8,403 nucleotides of DNA, taken from contig JAJYIC010000092.1 in assembly GCA_021790295.1 (NCBI GenBank), positions 1-8,403 on the forward strand. Direction: 5' to 3'. Position 1 is the stretch's first letter. Every line of letters starts with the position of its first letter. Source of the stretch: Pseudomonadota bacterium (lineage in GTDB: Bacteria > Pseudomonadota > Alphaproteobacteria > ATCC43930 > CGMCC-115725). The translations under genes and the position numbers were made by a program. The notes under the pieces are model-generated. The model was not told the origin of the DNA, did not search any database, and saw only the letters and a list, made by a program, of their open reading frames with translations. This document shows positions 1-6,574 of this stretch, piece after piece.

Positions 1-1280
1 CCCGCCCCAGTGTTGGAGGAGAGCCCGGCCGTCTCCGACGGCGAGCCGAGGCCGGCGCCCGTTCCCGGAACTCCGGCGCCGCTCGAAAGGCCCCCGGCCG
101 GGCCGGCCGGGCTCGGCGCGCCGGCGGCGCCGGCCGTTCCCGTGGTTCCCGCGGCCCCCGCGGTTCCCGCAGCCGGCCCCGCGGTCATCGCCGCCGCCTC
201 GAAGCCCGGAGCCGTCTTGCCGGGAGCCGGCCGCTTTGCCGTCACATGTTCGGGGGTAAACGCCTGTTGCAAAAGATATTCGAGATCGCTGGCTTGGCCG
301 TTCTGCACGTAATAGACATGCCAGTTGCGGGCCGTGGCCTTTTCGACCCCGTGGGCGAGCCTCAACACCCGCCTTGCCGCATCGATGTAACGCGGTTGTG
401 ATGAAATGACGAGGACGGCGTTGACCCGGTCCATGGGCAAGACCTTGACGACACTCGCCAATGCCCCTCCGGGTTCGGCCTGAAGCACGGTCGCGATATC
501 GCGCGCGAGCTTTTCCGGCCCTTCGTCCCCGGCCGGGAAAAGGGCGTAGGACTGGCCGGCGAGGACATCGATATCGAAAGCGCGGATCAGCCGCACGATC
601 GCCTGGCGGCTCGCCACATCGCCGCTGACGATGAGAGCGTTGCCCATCGGATCGGGGGTGATCTTGGCGTTGCCGGCAAGATAGGGAGCGAGCGCCTGGG
701 CGAGTTGCGGCGCCGAGGCGTACCGCAAGGCCACGACCTCGGTTCCGGCGCCGAGAGGCCCCGTGCCGCTGACCGGGTTGACGACGGCGCCCGCGGCGAG
801 AGGCATCACCCGGTAAAGCCCGTTTTCGTCGATGACGGTCGCGCCGTTCTGGTTGAGCAAGGTCTCGAGAGTCGGCAAAAGCGCCGAACGCGGCAGCGGT
901 TTTCCCGTCTGCACGGACGCCGTTCCCTTGATCGCAGGATCGATCGTGTAGTTGACCTTCAAAAGCTTGCCGAGGATCGTGCGCGCGATGACGCGGATGT
1001 CGGTATCGAGAAAGTCGAGGGTCACCGCTCCCTTCTCCGCTGCAGGCGGCGCGGGGCTTGGCTTAAGTTGCGGCCTTTGCGGCGGGCGGGCGGCGACAAA
1101 CGCATGCTGGCGGCTGAAATCATTGGGGATGGTGCCGCTCACCCGGGGCGTGGCCGGCTGCAGCCGCGCGGGCTCCGACAGCGGTTGCAACCGCGGTGGC
1201 GGCGGCGCTTTCTGGCAGGCGGCGAGAAGGCCGAGCGCCAAAGCCAGCGCGAGAGCAGAAGAGAGCGGCCTCACCATCAT
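1..1280 (-). CDS. gspD: Type II secretion secretin GspD, N-terminal part (runs off the window)
   Basis: Outer-membrane secretin that forms the T2SS channel. The first 426 residues are visible and the C-terminal pore domain lies beyond the low edge. The protein starts with a lipoprotein signal (hydrophobic stretch, then LLAAC with the acceptor Cys at residue 22), so the mature protein is probably lipidated. A Pro/Gln-rich spacer (about 25-82) leads to an N0-like domain (about 85-160, beginning VTLDFLDTDIRVIAR). N1 and N2 repeats follow (about 182-245 with NALIVSG, and 246-315 with NAVLVISS), then the start of N3 (HVYYVQNGQASDLEYLLQQ). From residue 362 the sequence becomes Gly/Ala/Pro-rich. The ATG at 1280 overlaps the stop of the upstream gene as ATGA. 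A second ATG follows at once at 1277, and either could be used. Last gene of the visible operon, as xpsD is in Xanthomonas. The family assignment is secure. Lipidation is inferred from the lipobox. Confidence 0.95.
   Translation of the reverse strand, partial: MMVRPLSSALALALALGLLAACQKAPPPPRLQPLSEPARLQPATPRVSGTIPNDFSRQHAFVAARPPQRPQLKPSPAPPAAEKGAVTLDFLDTDIRVIARTILGKLLKVNYTIDPAIKGTASVQTGKPLPRSALLPTLETLLNQNGATVIDENGLYRVMPLAAGAVVNPVSGTGPLGAGTEVVALRYASAPQLAQALAPYLAGNAKITPDPMGNALIVSGDVASRQAIVRLIRAFDIDVLAGQSYALFPAGDEGPEKLARDIATVLQAEPGGALASVVKVLPMDRVNAVLVISSQPRYIDAARRVLRLAHGVEKATARNWHVYYVQNGQASDLEYLLQQAFTPEHVTAKRPAPGKTAPGFEAAAMTAGPAAGTAGAAGTTGTAGAAGAPSPAGPAGGLSSGAGVPGTGAGLGSPSETAGLSSNTGA
3..197 (-). 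repeat. Low-complexity Gly/Ala/Pro-rich coding repeat in gspD
   Basis: Residues 362-426 of GspD are nearly all G, A, P, T and S, with imperfect G-x-x units such as GTAGAAGTTGTAG. At DNA level, short units like GGGAAC and GGCGCC recur. The tract falls within N3, where many secretins carry a flexible unstructured loop. The reading frame is intact throughout the visible part. Its far end is outside the window. Confidence 0.7.
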
Positions 1281-1885
1281 CGCGCTCGCCACGGTTGGGG
1301 CCGCGCCGGGGGCGGCTTCGGCAAGACGTAAGGCGGTGGCGGCCGTTTCCCCGGGGCGGAGAAGGCCTCTTTGCCGACCCGTGCAGGGGCGGGGAACGCG
1401 GCCGGCAACGGCGGGCGCGCAAGGACTCGATCCGATTTTGGCGCCAGCATCCGCATCCCCCCTGCGCCGCGCAAGGCGACGGCGCCCGGCGTGCTCTTCT
1501 CGATACGCCATCCGCTTACGCTGTCGCCTTCGGTCAGGGCAAGAGGTCTTTTCCCTTTTACCGCAAAAATGGCAAGGCGCAGCCCTTGCCGCGTGACAAT
1601 GCCGGTAAGCCGCGCATCAGCGAGAGCGGATCCCTCTTTGGTCCCGGCGCCGGCGGAGACATCGGGCCGCCGCGAAGGGCTGAAAAGGGGCCGCGCGAGG
1701 ATCGCCCTGACAAATGATTCGCGGCGCCCTTTCCGCTGCGGCCGCGTGGCCGGAGCCGCCGGGCGCGGATGCGCGGCCGCGATCGCCGTCTTTTCGGCGG
1801 GGTTCCCCTCGACCTCGAAAAAGATGACGGCGGCGAACAGTATCGAAAGCGAGAGGAGAATCGAGATCGCGAGGCGGTGGTTCAT
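1277..1885 (-). CDS. GspC/XpsN-like inner-membrane T2SS protein
   Basis: Bitopic inner-membrane protein of 202 residues that probably links the GspL/GspM platform to the secretin, the role of GspC in classical systems and of XpsN in the Xanthomonas xps system. It has a short cytoplasmic start, one membrane helix (about 7-23), and an Ala/Pro/Arg-rich linker. The motif ILARPLFSPSRRP (62-74) is typical of the GspC/XpsN group. A small beta domain follows (about 90-148: LTGIV, LAIFAVKG, LTEGDSVSGWRI), resembling the homology region of GspC. The tail (about 158-200) is rich in Pro and Arg. There is no room for a PDZ domain or long coiled coil, so it is shorter than PulC or OutC. The ATG at 1885 overlaps the gspM stop (ATGA), and its own stop overlaps the gspD ATG (ATGA). 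Its place between gspM and gspD matches xpsN. Annotation pipelines may call it either GspC or GspN. Confidence 0.8.
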   Translation of the reverse strand: MNHRLAISILLSLSILFAAVIFFEVEGNPAEKTAIAAAHPRPAAPATRPQRKGRRESFVRAILARPLFSPSRRPDVSAGAGTKEGSALADARLTGIVTRQGLRLAIFAVKGKRPLALTEGDSVSGWRIEKSTPGAVALRGAGGMRMLAPKSDRVLARPPLPAAFPAPARVGKEAFSAPGKRPPPPYVLPKPPPARPQPWRAR

Positions 1886-2460
1886 GGCTTTTTGCTCGCC
1901 TCGGTCGTCCTGCTGCGAAACCCATAGACGTTGAACGAGGCGTTGAGCGCCAGCCGGTTCTGGCGGCCGCGAGGCAGCACCATGCCGTGGATTTGCAGAT
2001 CGTCGATGACGAGAGGCGGGCTGCTGCCTTCGAGCGCGGCGAGAAGCTTTACCAGGGTCTGGTAACCGCCGCTCAGAACCACCCTCAGACCGATGCGGCG
2101 ATAGGGTCCGACGGCTTTTGCCGGCAGGCTTTCGGTGCTGCCGACATTGGCCCCGGAGGCTGCCGCAAGCGCATCGATGCGGCTTTCGAGATTGGCGGAG
2201 GCGATGGCGTCGCTGGCGCCATCGAGAGTGATCTTCCTCGCGCCCGCACCCGCGGCGAGCGCGGCAAGCCGCGCCCGCAAAGCCGGCACCGCGGCGGCGG
2301 CGGCGCGGAGCCGAGGCGCCAGCATCAGGCGATCATCGAGAACCGCCGTGCGCTCTCGGTAAAGGCCGATGAGCGGCGCCGCGACCAAGAGATACGCGGC
2401 CGCCAACACGAGGACCAGAAGCAATGCCGCCAAAAGCCGGCCCGTCCGTCCGTTCGGCAA
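1882..2460 (-). CDS. gspM: T2SS inner-membrane protein GspM (short, XpsM-like)
   Basis: Assembly-platform protein that partners GspL in the inner membrane. With the TTG start used here it has 192 residues: a short basic N-terminus (PNGRTGR), one strong membrane helix (about 9-31), an Ala/Leu/Arg-rich coiled-coil-like stretch (about 34-72), and a periplasmic ferredoxin-like half with YRRIGLRVVLSGGYQTLVKLLAALE (about 120-144) and PPLVIDDLQIHG (148-159). This layout fits the short GspM subtype found in xps-type systems. The start is uncertain. The frame is open further upstream but has no nearby ATG or GTG. TTG at 2460 is the first usual start codon, yet it sits far from the only strong ribosome binding site, which instead points to an ATC at 2475 (197 residues). 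The stop overlaps the next gene's ATG by 4 bases. Family call firm, start weak. Confidence 0.85.
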   Translation of the reverse strand: MPNGRTGRLLAALLLVLVLAAAYLLVAAPLIGLYRERTAVLDDRLMLAPRLRAAAAAVPALRARLAALAAGAGARKITLDGASDAIASANLESRIDALAAASGANVGSTESLPAKAVGPYRRIGLRVVLSGGYQTLVKLLAALEGSSPPLVIDDLQIHGMVLPRGRQNRLALNASFNVYGFRSRTTEASKKP

Positions 2461-2472
2461 AACCAGGGGGGA

Positions 2473-2490
2473 GATTACGGCGCCACCTCC
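2473..2490 (-). promoter_or_regulatory. Strong Shine-Dalgarno aimed at a non-standard gspM start (TAATC)
   Basis: The minus strand reads GGAGGTG (2490-2484) inside the end of gspL. The gspL stop TAA (2477-2475) follows, and its last A begins an ATC codon (2475-2473) in the gspM frame. The spacing of 9 bases from GGAGGT to ATC is ideal for initiation. If base 2473 were C on the plus strand, this would be a textbook TAATG stop/start overlap. Confidence 0.5.
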
Positions 2491-3503
2491 GCGACAATCG
2501 TAAAGGCATCGACATGGAGCATCGTCAGATGAGTGACGGGCGCCCCAAAGGCCGGATTGCGGAACTCTTTGGAAGCCGCAAGCGCGCCGATCAGTCGAGC
2601 GGCGGCGCCCGAACGGCCGGCCAAGGTCACCTTCCCCTTCCGCAATATAAGCTCCGTCAGATAGGTGTCGTCGGGGAGGATCCGGGTTGCCGCCGACAGC
2701 ACTTCGAGAGGCCGGCCCGCTTGTTCGCGCTCTCGCGCGACCAGACCGAAACCGCCCGACAGGCGATCGATCCCCCGGCGCAGCTTTTCCGCCTCGGCGG
2801 CGCCCGCGCGACCCGCGGCGAGGGTGCGATCGACCGCGGCAAGGGCGAGGCTTTGGCGCAGGAACGGGATTCCCGCCGCAGAGAGCGCAAGAAGAAGGCA
2901 GATCCCCGCCGCCCAACCAAGGGCGCGGGAGGAGGAGTGAGCAAAGCGGCCGCCATTGCCGTCGAGCGGCAGATAGCCCTCCTCATCGCCTCCGGCGATC
3001 TCCGCACGCCGAGGTTCGAGCCCGTTTTCAGCAAGAACCGAAACGAGAGGCGCGAGAGCCGCCTTTGGCACAAGCAGCAGGCGAACCGAAAGCCGCCCCC
3101 CTTCGCGGCTCTCGATACGTCGGCTCCAATAAACCTCCTCCGCCGAGAACGGCGTCTCGCGGTCCATCTCGAAACCGAGAACGCTGTCGAGATCGCGTTC
3201 GGCGGCCGCCGGAAGGACCACGCTTTTCGTCAGAATCTCGCTTTCTTGAAGGCGCAGCACGACCGCTTTCCCGGAGGCGCGCGGCAGCGCCGCAAGAGCG
3301 CTCGCGGAAAGGCCGAAACGGCCGAGAGGCGCTTCTTTCCCGCCCCGGCGCAAAGCCACCGCGACCGCTTCGACGCCCCCTTCGAGCCCCCCGATCGGGC
3401 TGACGACCAAAGCGTCTCCCGCCTTCGCTCCCATTCCCCGCAACCGCTGCGGCAGGAGTTCGCGGAGCTGTTCGAGCCACCAGGATAAGAACTGACGCAG
3501 CAT
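2475..3503 (-). CDS. gspL: T2SS inner-membrane protein GspL (PilN-like periplasmic part)
   Basis: Bitopic platform protein of 342 residues that would couple the cytoplasmic ATPase to GspM and the pseudopilus. The N-terminus is amphipathic and Trp-rich (MLRQFLSWWLEQLRELLP). The cytoplasmic part (to about 190) carries the GspL/PilM-type segment AERDLDSVLGFEMDRETPFS (101-120). One membrane helix follows (about 195-214), then an Ala/Arg-rich linker and a PilN-like ferredoxin fold (about 262-340: LEVLSAATRILPDDTYLTEL, with KVTLAGRS). It is shorter than classical GspL of about 400 residues because the cytoplasmic part is reduced. ATG 3503 is the first start codon in frame after the gspJ stop. The site has no clear Shine-Dalgarno, and the frame stays open upstream. 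The stop abuts gspM. Family call firm. Confidence 0.88.
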   Translation of the reverse strand: MLRQFLSWWLEQLRELLPQRLRGMGAKAGDALVVSPIGGLEGGVEAVAVALRRGGKEAPLGRFGLSASALAALPRASGKAVVLRLQESEILTKSVVLPAAAERDLDSVLGFEMDRETPFSAEEVYWSRRIESREGGRLSVRLLLVPKAALAPLVSVLAENGLEPRRAEIAGGDEEGYLPLDGNGGRFAHSSSRALGWAAGICLLLALSAAGIPFLRQSLALAAVDRTLAAGRAGAAEAEKLRRGIDRLSGGFGLVAREREQAGRPLEVLSAATRILPDDTYLTELILRKGKVTLAGRSGAAARLIGALAASKEFRNPAFGAPVTHLTMLHVDAFTIVAEVAP

Positions 3504-3665
3504 CTGAACGAACGGATGAGCCTCTAGCGCCCCTTCCGGAACCCCCTCCCGCCGGAGAGCCCGGAGGAGAGCGCGAACCTCTTCCTCAACCCCCCTCCAA
3601 ACCCCAAGTTGGCGTCTCGAATATGGCCCAAAGAAGGCAATCCTTCCAGGGCGAAAGCGCGAGCC
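3504..3665. other. Gap between gspJ and gspL where gspK would be expected
   Basis: 162 bases with no convincing gene, in an operon whose other junctions overlap or lie within 14 bases. No pseudopilin N-terminus (GF plus hydrophobic helix) is visible in any minus-strand frame. In the gspL frame there is no stop for 54 codons back to the gspJ stop, but also no ATG, GTG or TTG, and third-position G+C is lower than in the neighbouring genes. An imperfect hairpin (CCGG arms at 3552-3555 and 3561-3564, partly extended outward) has no T-run, so I do not call it a terminator. Confidence 0.5.
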
Positions 3666-4280
3666 TCAGAGCGTCGACGCGACGATCAAATCGGGCCAAT
3701 GGCGGGGGTCGCCCTTGGCGAAGACGAGGCGCACGCGGATGAGGAGCGGAATGCCGGGGCCGTGCCAACGCGAAAGCCAGGTCGGAGCCTTGAAGGGGCT
3801 CGGAGGGCCCCAATAGGCAAGTTCGAGGTCCGCGAGCTTGCGCACGAGAACGGTTTCTTGCGGCCCGGGCGGCACCCGCAACAGCTCGTGCCGGTGCGGC
3901 GCCCAGAGAAGCACCAGGCGGCCGCGCAAAAGCTCGAGCCTCATGTCGGCGCGTCGGGTCGTCCCGATCCCCGTCGGCATATCGCCGACAAAGGTGAAGC
4001 GATGAGCGCTGCCTCTGACCCCGCGGCGGCCGGCAGCGCCCGAGGCAAAGCCGCCGGGGGAAACTTGCGGGATCGCGGTCAAAATCTCGCGCAGGCTGCG
4101 CGCCGCCGCATCGAGCTCTTCGGTCTTGGCGACTTCGCGGCGTTGCGCACGCCATAGTCCAAGCGCCGCATGCACCCCCGCCGAAAGACCGACGACGAGA
4201 AAACCGAGAATGAGGAGGGCGATCAGGATCTCGAGCAAGGTGAAACCGCTGTCGCGGCGAAATCGGCGCCTGTCCCCCAT
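3666..4280 (-). CDS. gspJ: Minor pseudopilin GspJ
   Basis: Minor pseudopilin of 204 residues, part of the tip complex of the T2SS pseudopilus. It has a basic 12-residue leader, then the prepilin peptidase site G12|F13 with Glu at +5 (SGFTLLEILIALLIL), and a hydrophobic helix to about residue 35. The globular part carries the GspJ pattern: RRADMRLELLRGRLVLLW (109-126), LADLELAYWG (149-158), two Trp-containing loops, then IPLLIRVRLVF and the ending WPDLIVASTL. Length is normal for GspJ. The ATG at 4280 is chosen because GAGGA lies 5 bases upstream. A GTG at 4292 overlapping the gspI stop (GTGA) is an alternative that would add four residues to the leader. Follows gspI by 8 bases. Confidence 0.92.
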   Translation of the reverse strand: MGDRRRFRRDSGFTLLEILIALLILGFLVVGLSAGVHAALGLWRAQRREVAKTEELDAAARSLREILTAIPQVSPGGFASGAAGRRGVRGSAHRFTFVGDMPTGIGTTRRADMRLELLRGRLVLLWAPHRHELLRVPPGPQETVLVRKLADLELAYWGPPSPFKAPTWLSRWHGPGIPLLIRVRLVFAKGDPRHWPDLIVASTL

Positions 4281-4285
4281 TCCCG

Positions 4286-4290
4286 TCCTC
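4286..4290 (-). promoter_or_regulatory. Ribosome binding site of gspJ
   Basis: GAGGA on the minus strand, 5 bases before ATG 4280, partly overlapping the gspI stop codon. It favours ATG 4280 over the GTG at 4292. Confidence 0.6.
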
Positions 4291-4753
4291 ACCGCGGCGC
4301 GGCCGTCGTGCCGAGGCGGCGCGTCTCCAGAACCACCCGTCTCGTTTTCCCGCCCTCTTTCCACGAAACCGCAACCTCGACATCGTAAAGCGTGGTGGTC
4401 ACCAGAGAGGCGCCGTTGGCCGAAACCTGTTGGCGGGAGGCGAGAGGGCGAATCTTGAGTCGCCAGCGAAACCCGCCGCCGTCGTTCCCTTGCGAAACGC
4501 CAGCGATAAGGCCGACATCGCGCCCGATCGCCGCCAGATGAGATTGCGCCCTTTCGAGCGCCTCTTCGGCCTTTTGCGCATTGTCGCTGGCGTAAAGCCC
4601 GGTGCTTCCGGCGCGGAAGAGAACGGCCAAGGCAAGGCCGGCGATAAAAAGAGCGACCACCACTTCGAGGAGCGTAAAGCCCGCCTCGCGGCGGAAGAGC
4701 CAAAGCCTTCTCTTCGGCGCGAGAGCGCAGGGGCGCCGCGGTCTACTGCCCAT
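4289..4753 (-). CDS. gspI: Minor pseudopilin GspI
   Basis: Minor pseudopilin of 154 residues that would join GspJ, and normally GspK, at the pseudopilus tip. It has a long basic leader (25 residues, rich in Arg) and cleavage site G25|F26 with Glu at +5 (AGFTLLEVVVALFIAGLAL). The segment AQSHLAAIGRDVG (69-81) is the GspI-typical 'A..hl..ig' region just after the N-terminal helix. Beta segments around WRLKIRPL and LYDVEVAVSW close the fold. The ATG at 4753 overlaps the gspH stop by 11 bases. A GTGAG-like ribosome binding sequence lies about 9 bases upstream. Longer than many GspI proteins because of the leader and a short tail. Confidence 0.9.
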   Translation of the reverse strand: MGSRPRRPCALAPKRRLWLFRREAGFTLLEVVVALFIAGLALAVLFRAGSTGLYASDNAQKAEEALERAQSHLAAIGRDVGLIAGVSQGNDGGGFRWRLKIRPLASRQQVSANGASLVTTTLYDVEVAVSWKEGGKTRRVVLETRRLGTTAAPR

Positions 4754-5234
4754 CGGCGATTCTCACCCGCCCGGTCAGCCAATTGACGCCGACCGCCACC
4801 TTCCGCCGTCCTTCGGCGAGAACGATGCGCCCGCCGGTGGAGCTGCCGTCGGGATTGAAACGGATGGCGCCTCTCGTCTTCCCGATCCGCCCGCCGGCAA
4901 GGGTCAAAAGCGCGATCGACATGCGTCCCGGAAGAGTGTGAGGAGCCCCCCCGCCGATACGGTAGCGATGGCCTTCGAGATCGATGACAAAAAAGACCGG
5001 CCGGTTGCGGGCGATCGCTTCGGATCGCGCGAGGCGCAACTCGGACGCCAGCGTCTCCGAGGCTGTCTTGAGGCTCAAAGCGCTGCTCCACGGCGCCTTG
5101 TACCCGAGAAAGAGAGCCAAGGCGAAACCGATCACCGCCAGAGCGACGAGAAGCTCGATCAAGGTAAATCCGCGGCCGAAACGATCCGCAGGCACGCCCC
5201 TCAAAAGAGGCTCGGGCTCACGAGACGAGCTCAT
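4743..5234 (-). CDS. gspH: Minor pseudopilin GspH
   Basis: Minor pseudopilin of 163 residues of the GspH/FimT type. Leader of 22 residues, then cleavage site G22|F23 with Glu at +5 (RGFTLIELLVALAVIGFAL). The GspH hallmarks are LASELRLARSEAIARNRPV (62-80), FFVIDLEG, IRFNPDGSSTGG (124-135) and the ending NWLTGRVRI. These separate it from the major pseudopilin GspG, which ends quite differently. The ATG at 5234 lies inside the end of gspF (17-base overlap), so coupled translation is likely. In the usual order gspG would stand between gspF and gspH, but here no space is left for it. Confidence 0.93.
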   Translation of the reverse strand: MSSSREPEPLLRGVPADRFGRGFTLIELLVALAVIGFALALFLGYKAPWSSALSLKTASETLASELRLARSEAIARNRPVFFVIDLEGHRYRIGGGAPHTLPGRMSIALLTLAGGRIGKTRGAIRFNPDGSSTGGRIVLAEGRRKVAVGVNWLTGRVRIADGQ

Positions 5235-6438
5235 TGAGGCTCAGCATCGCCGTCACGAGGGCGCTGATGATGCCGGCAACGATCAGCCCCATCGTGATCG
5301 TGATCGCCGGGACGGCGAGGGCGACGAGACGCTGCATCATCAATCGCGCCTGCTCGTCATGGATGTCGGCGGCTTTGAGCGCCATCGGCGCAAGTTGGGC
5401 GGCTTCTTCGCCAAGCTGCAAAAGGTGGATCGTGCGCGCCGGCAAAAGCCCGCTTGCAGCGAGAGAGCGCGCCAGCCCCGCGCCCCCTTTGGCGGCGAGC
5501 GCCGCCTCTTCGACCGCCGCCGCAACCGCGAGATTGCCGAGCGCGTCCTTGGCGATCCCGAGCGCGGGAATAAGCGGCATGCCGTTTTGCAAAAGGCTGC
5601 CGAGGGTGCGCGTCAGCCGCGCGGCGACCGTCTCGCGCAAAAGAGCGCCGACGACCGGCACAGAGAGAAGAATGCGGTCCGCCTTCAAACGGTAATTCGG
5701 CCGCGCGAGGAGTTGGCGGGCGAGGAGAAGGAGAACGGCAAGAGCGATGAGAAGCCACGGGCCGGCGGCGCCGAGCCCCTCGCCAAAAGCCATCAAGATG
5801 CGCGTCGCAAGGGGAAGCTTTGCCCCGGCCTCGGCAAAAAGCGGCGTGAATTGAGGGAGAACGAATTCGAGAAGAAAGACGATCGAAAGCGCCGCCGCGA
5901 CCACAAGCAGGGCCGGATAGACGAGCGCCGCACGCAGGCCGGCGCTGAGGCTCCTCTCCCGTTCCAAAAGTTCGGCGAGCCGTTCGAGCGTCGGCGCGAG
6001 CGCGCCGCCCGCTTCGCCGGCGCGCACGAGGCCGGTATAAAGGCGGGAAAAACTTTTGGGTTCGCCCGCGAGGGCCGCGGCGAGAGAGCTTCCCGCCCGC
6101 ACCTTGTCGCGGATGGCGCCAAGGATCCTGCGGGCGCGCGCGTTGCCGATGTTTTCGGTGACGAAACGCAGCGCCCGGTCGAGATCCTGGCCGGCCGCGA
6201 GCATGGTCGCAAGCTCTCGCGTCACTTCGGCAAGGGTCGCCTTGTCGAGGCCGCGCGCGCCGCCGATCTCGATCTCCAGGAACGCAAGAAGACTTTTGCG
6301 CCCGCCGGCCGGTTCGGCCCGCAGAACGATCTGCCCTTGCCGTTGAAGCTTTTCGACCACGGCGCGGCGGTCGGGCGCCTCCATCACGCCATGCACGACC
6401 TCGCCGCCATTTAATGCCGACCAGCGGAACGACGGCAT
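5218..6438 (-). CDS. gspF: T2SS inner-membrane platform protein GspF
   Basis: Polytopic core of the inner-membrane platform, which works with the ATPase GspE during pseudopilus assembly. Its 406 residues are the normal length. The N-terminus (MPSFRWSALNGGEVVHGVMEA) is the usual GspF start. Two T2SSF repeats follow at about 68-195 and 272-394. Three hydrophobic segments are visible at about 171-195, 226-245 and 374-400. The first repeat keeps the family motif as GEAGGALAPTLERLAELLE (141-159). In the second repeat the matching site reads GEEAAQL (343-349), so the usual Ser/Gly pair is not kept. The ATG at 6438 is backed by GAGAGG 5 bases upstream. First gene of the T2SS operon here; gspE, often just before gspF, is absent. 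Confidence 0.95.
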   Translation of the reverse strand: MPSFRWSALNGGEVVHGVMEAPDRRAVVEKLQRQGQIVLRAEPAGGRKSLLAFLEIEIGGARGLDKATLAEVTRELATMLAAGQDLDRALRFVTENIGNARARRILGAIRDKVRAGSSLAAALAGEPKSFSRLYTGLVRAGEAGGALAPTLERLAELLERERSLSAGLRAALVYPALLVVAAALSIVFLLEFVLPQFTPLFAEAGAKLPLATRILMAFGEGLGAAGPWLLIALAVLLLLARQLLARPNYRLKADRILLSVPVVGALLRETVAARLTRTLGSLLQNGMPLIPALGIAKDALGNLAVAAAVEEAALAAKGGAGLARSLAASGLLPARTIHLLQLGEEAAQLAPMALKAADIHDEQARLMMQRLVALAVPAITITMGLIVAGIISALVTAMLSLNELVS

Positions 6439-6443
6439 CGACG

Positions 6444-6449
6444 CCTCTC
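6444..6449 (-). promoter_or_regulatory. Ribosome binding site of gspF
   Basis: GAGAGG on the minus strand with a 5-base spacer to ATG 6438. It supports this start for gspF. Confidence 0.6.
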
Positions 6450-6552
6450 GCCGCCCTCAACTCCAAACCGGAGAGAGCCCCAACCGAGAGCCGAGGGCGC
6501 CGCCGCTCACCACAGGGGGGCCACAAGCGAAGGGAAGAAACCCGGCGCTTCT

Positions 6553-6574
6553 GCCGCCTTTGATCCTAGGCGGC
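6553..6574 (-). repeat. Perfect 7-bp inverted repeat over the -10 element (operator or terminator)
   Basis: The arms GCCGCCT (6553-6559) and AGGCGGC (6568-6574) are separated by 8 bases and enclose the -10 hexamer and predicted start point. Outer CCCGG (6541-6545) and CCGGG (6574-6578) could extend a hairpin, followed on the minus strand by TTTCTTCCCT. It could be an operator for a dimeric repressor. It could instead be a weak intrinsic terminator for the gene that ends at 6674. The sequence alone does not decide. Confidence 0.45.

Noticed and set aside
10..312. Plus-strand frame rich in Ala and Pro at the window start
   Set aside because: It is the antisense of the Gly/Ala-rich tract of gspD.
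2476..2916. Upstream extension of the gspM frame deep into gspL
   Set aside because: The extra residues are Arg/Gly/Ser-rich and overlap gspL by more than 400 bases. GspM homology begins only near the membrane helix at about 2440.
2424..3488. Plus-strand open frame of 354 codons opposite gspL
   Set aside because: Arg/Ala-rich shadow of gspL without motifs.
3546..3569. Imperfect hairpin in the gspJ-gspL gap as a terminator
   Set aside because: Short arms with mismatches and no following T-run. Ending transcription here would cut the operon.
3586..4383. Minus-strand open frame running through gspJ into the gap, considered as a gspK remnant
   Set aside because: Arg-rich translation with no pseudopilin signature or hydrophobic helix; a shadow of gspJ.
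4281..4703. Extended gspJ frame starting inside gspI
   Set aside because: A prepilin leader is short and basic. The ATG at 4280 with GAGGA in front gives a normal leader, while the longer form would overlap most of gspI.
4984..6414. Plus-strand open frame of 476 codons opposite gspF and gspH
   Set aside because: Highly charged, Arg-rich low-information translation that mirrors two well-identified genes.
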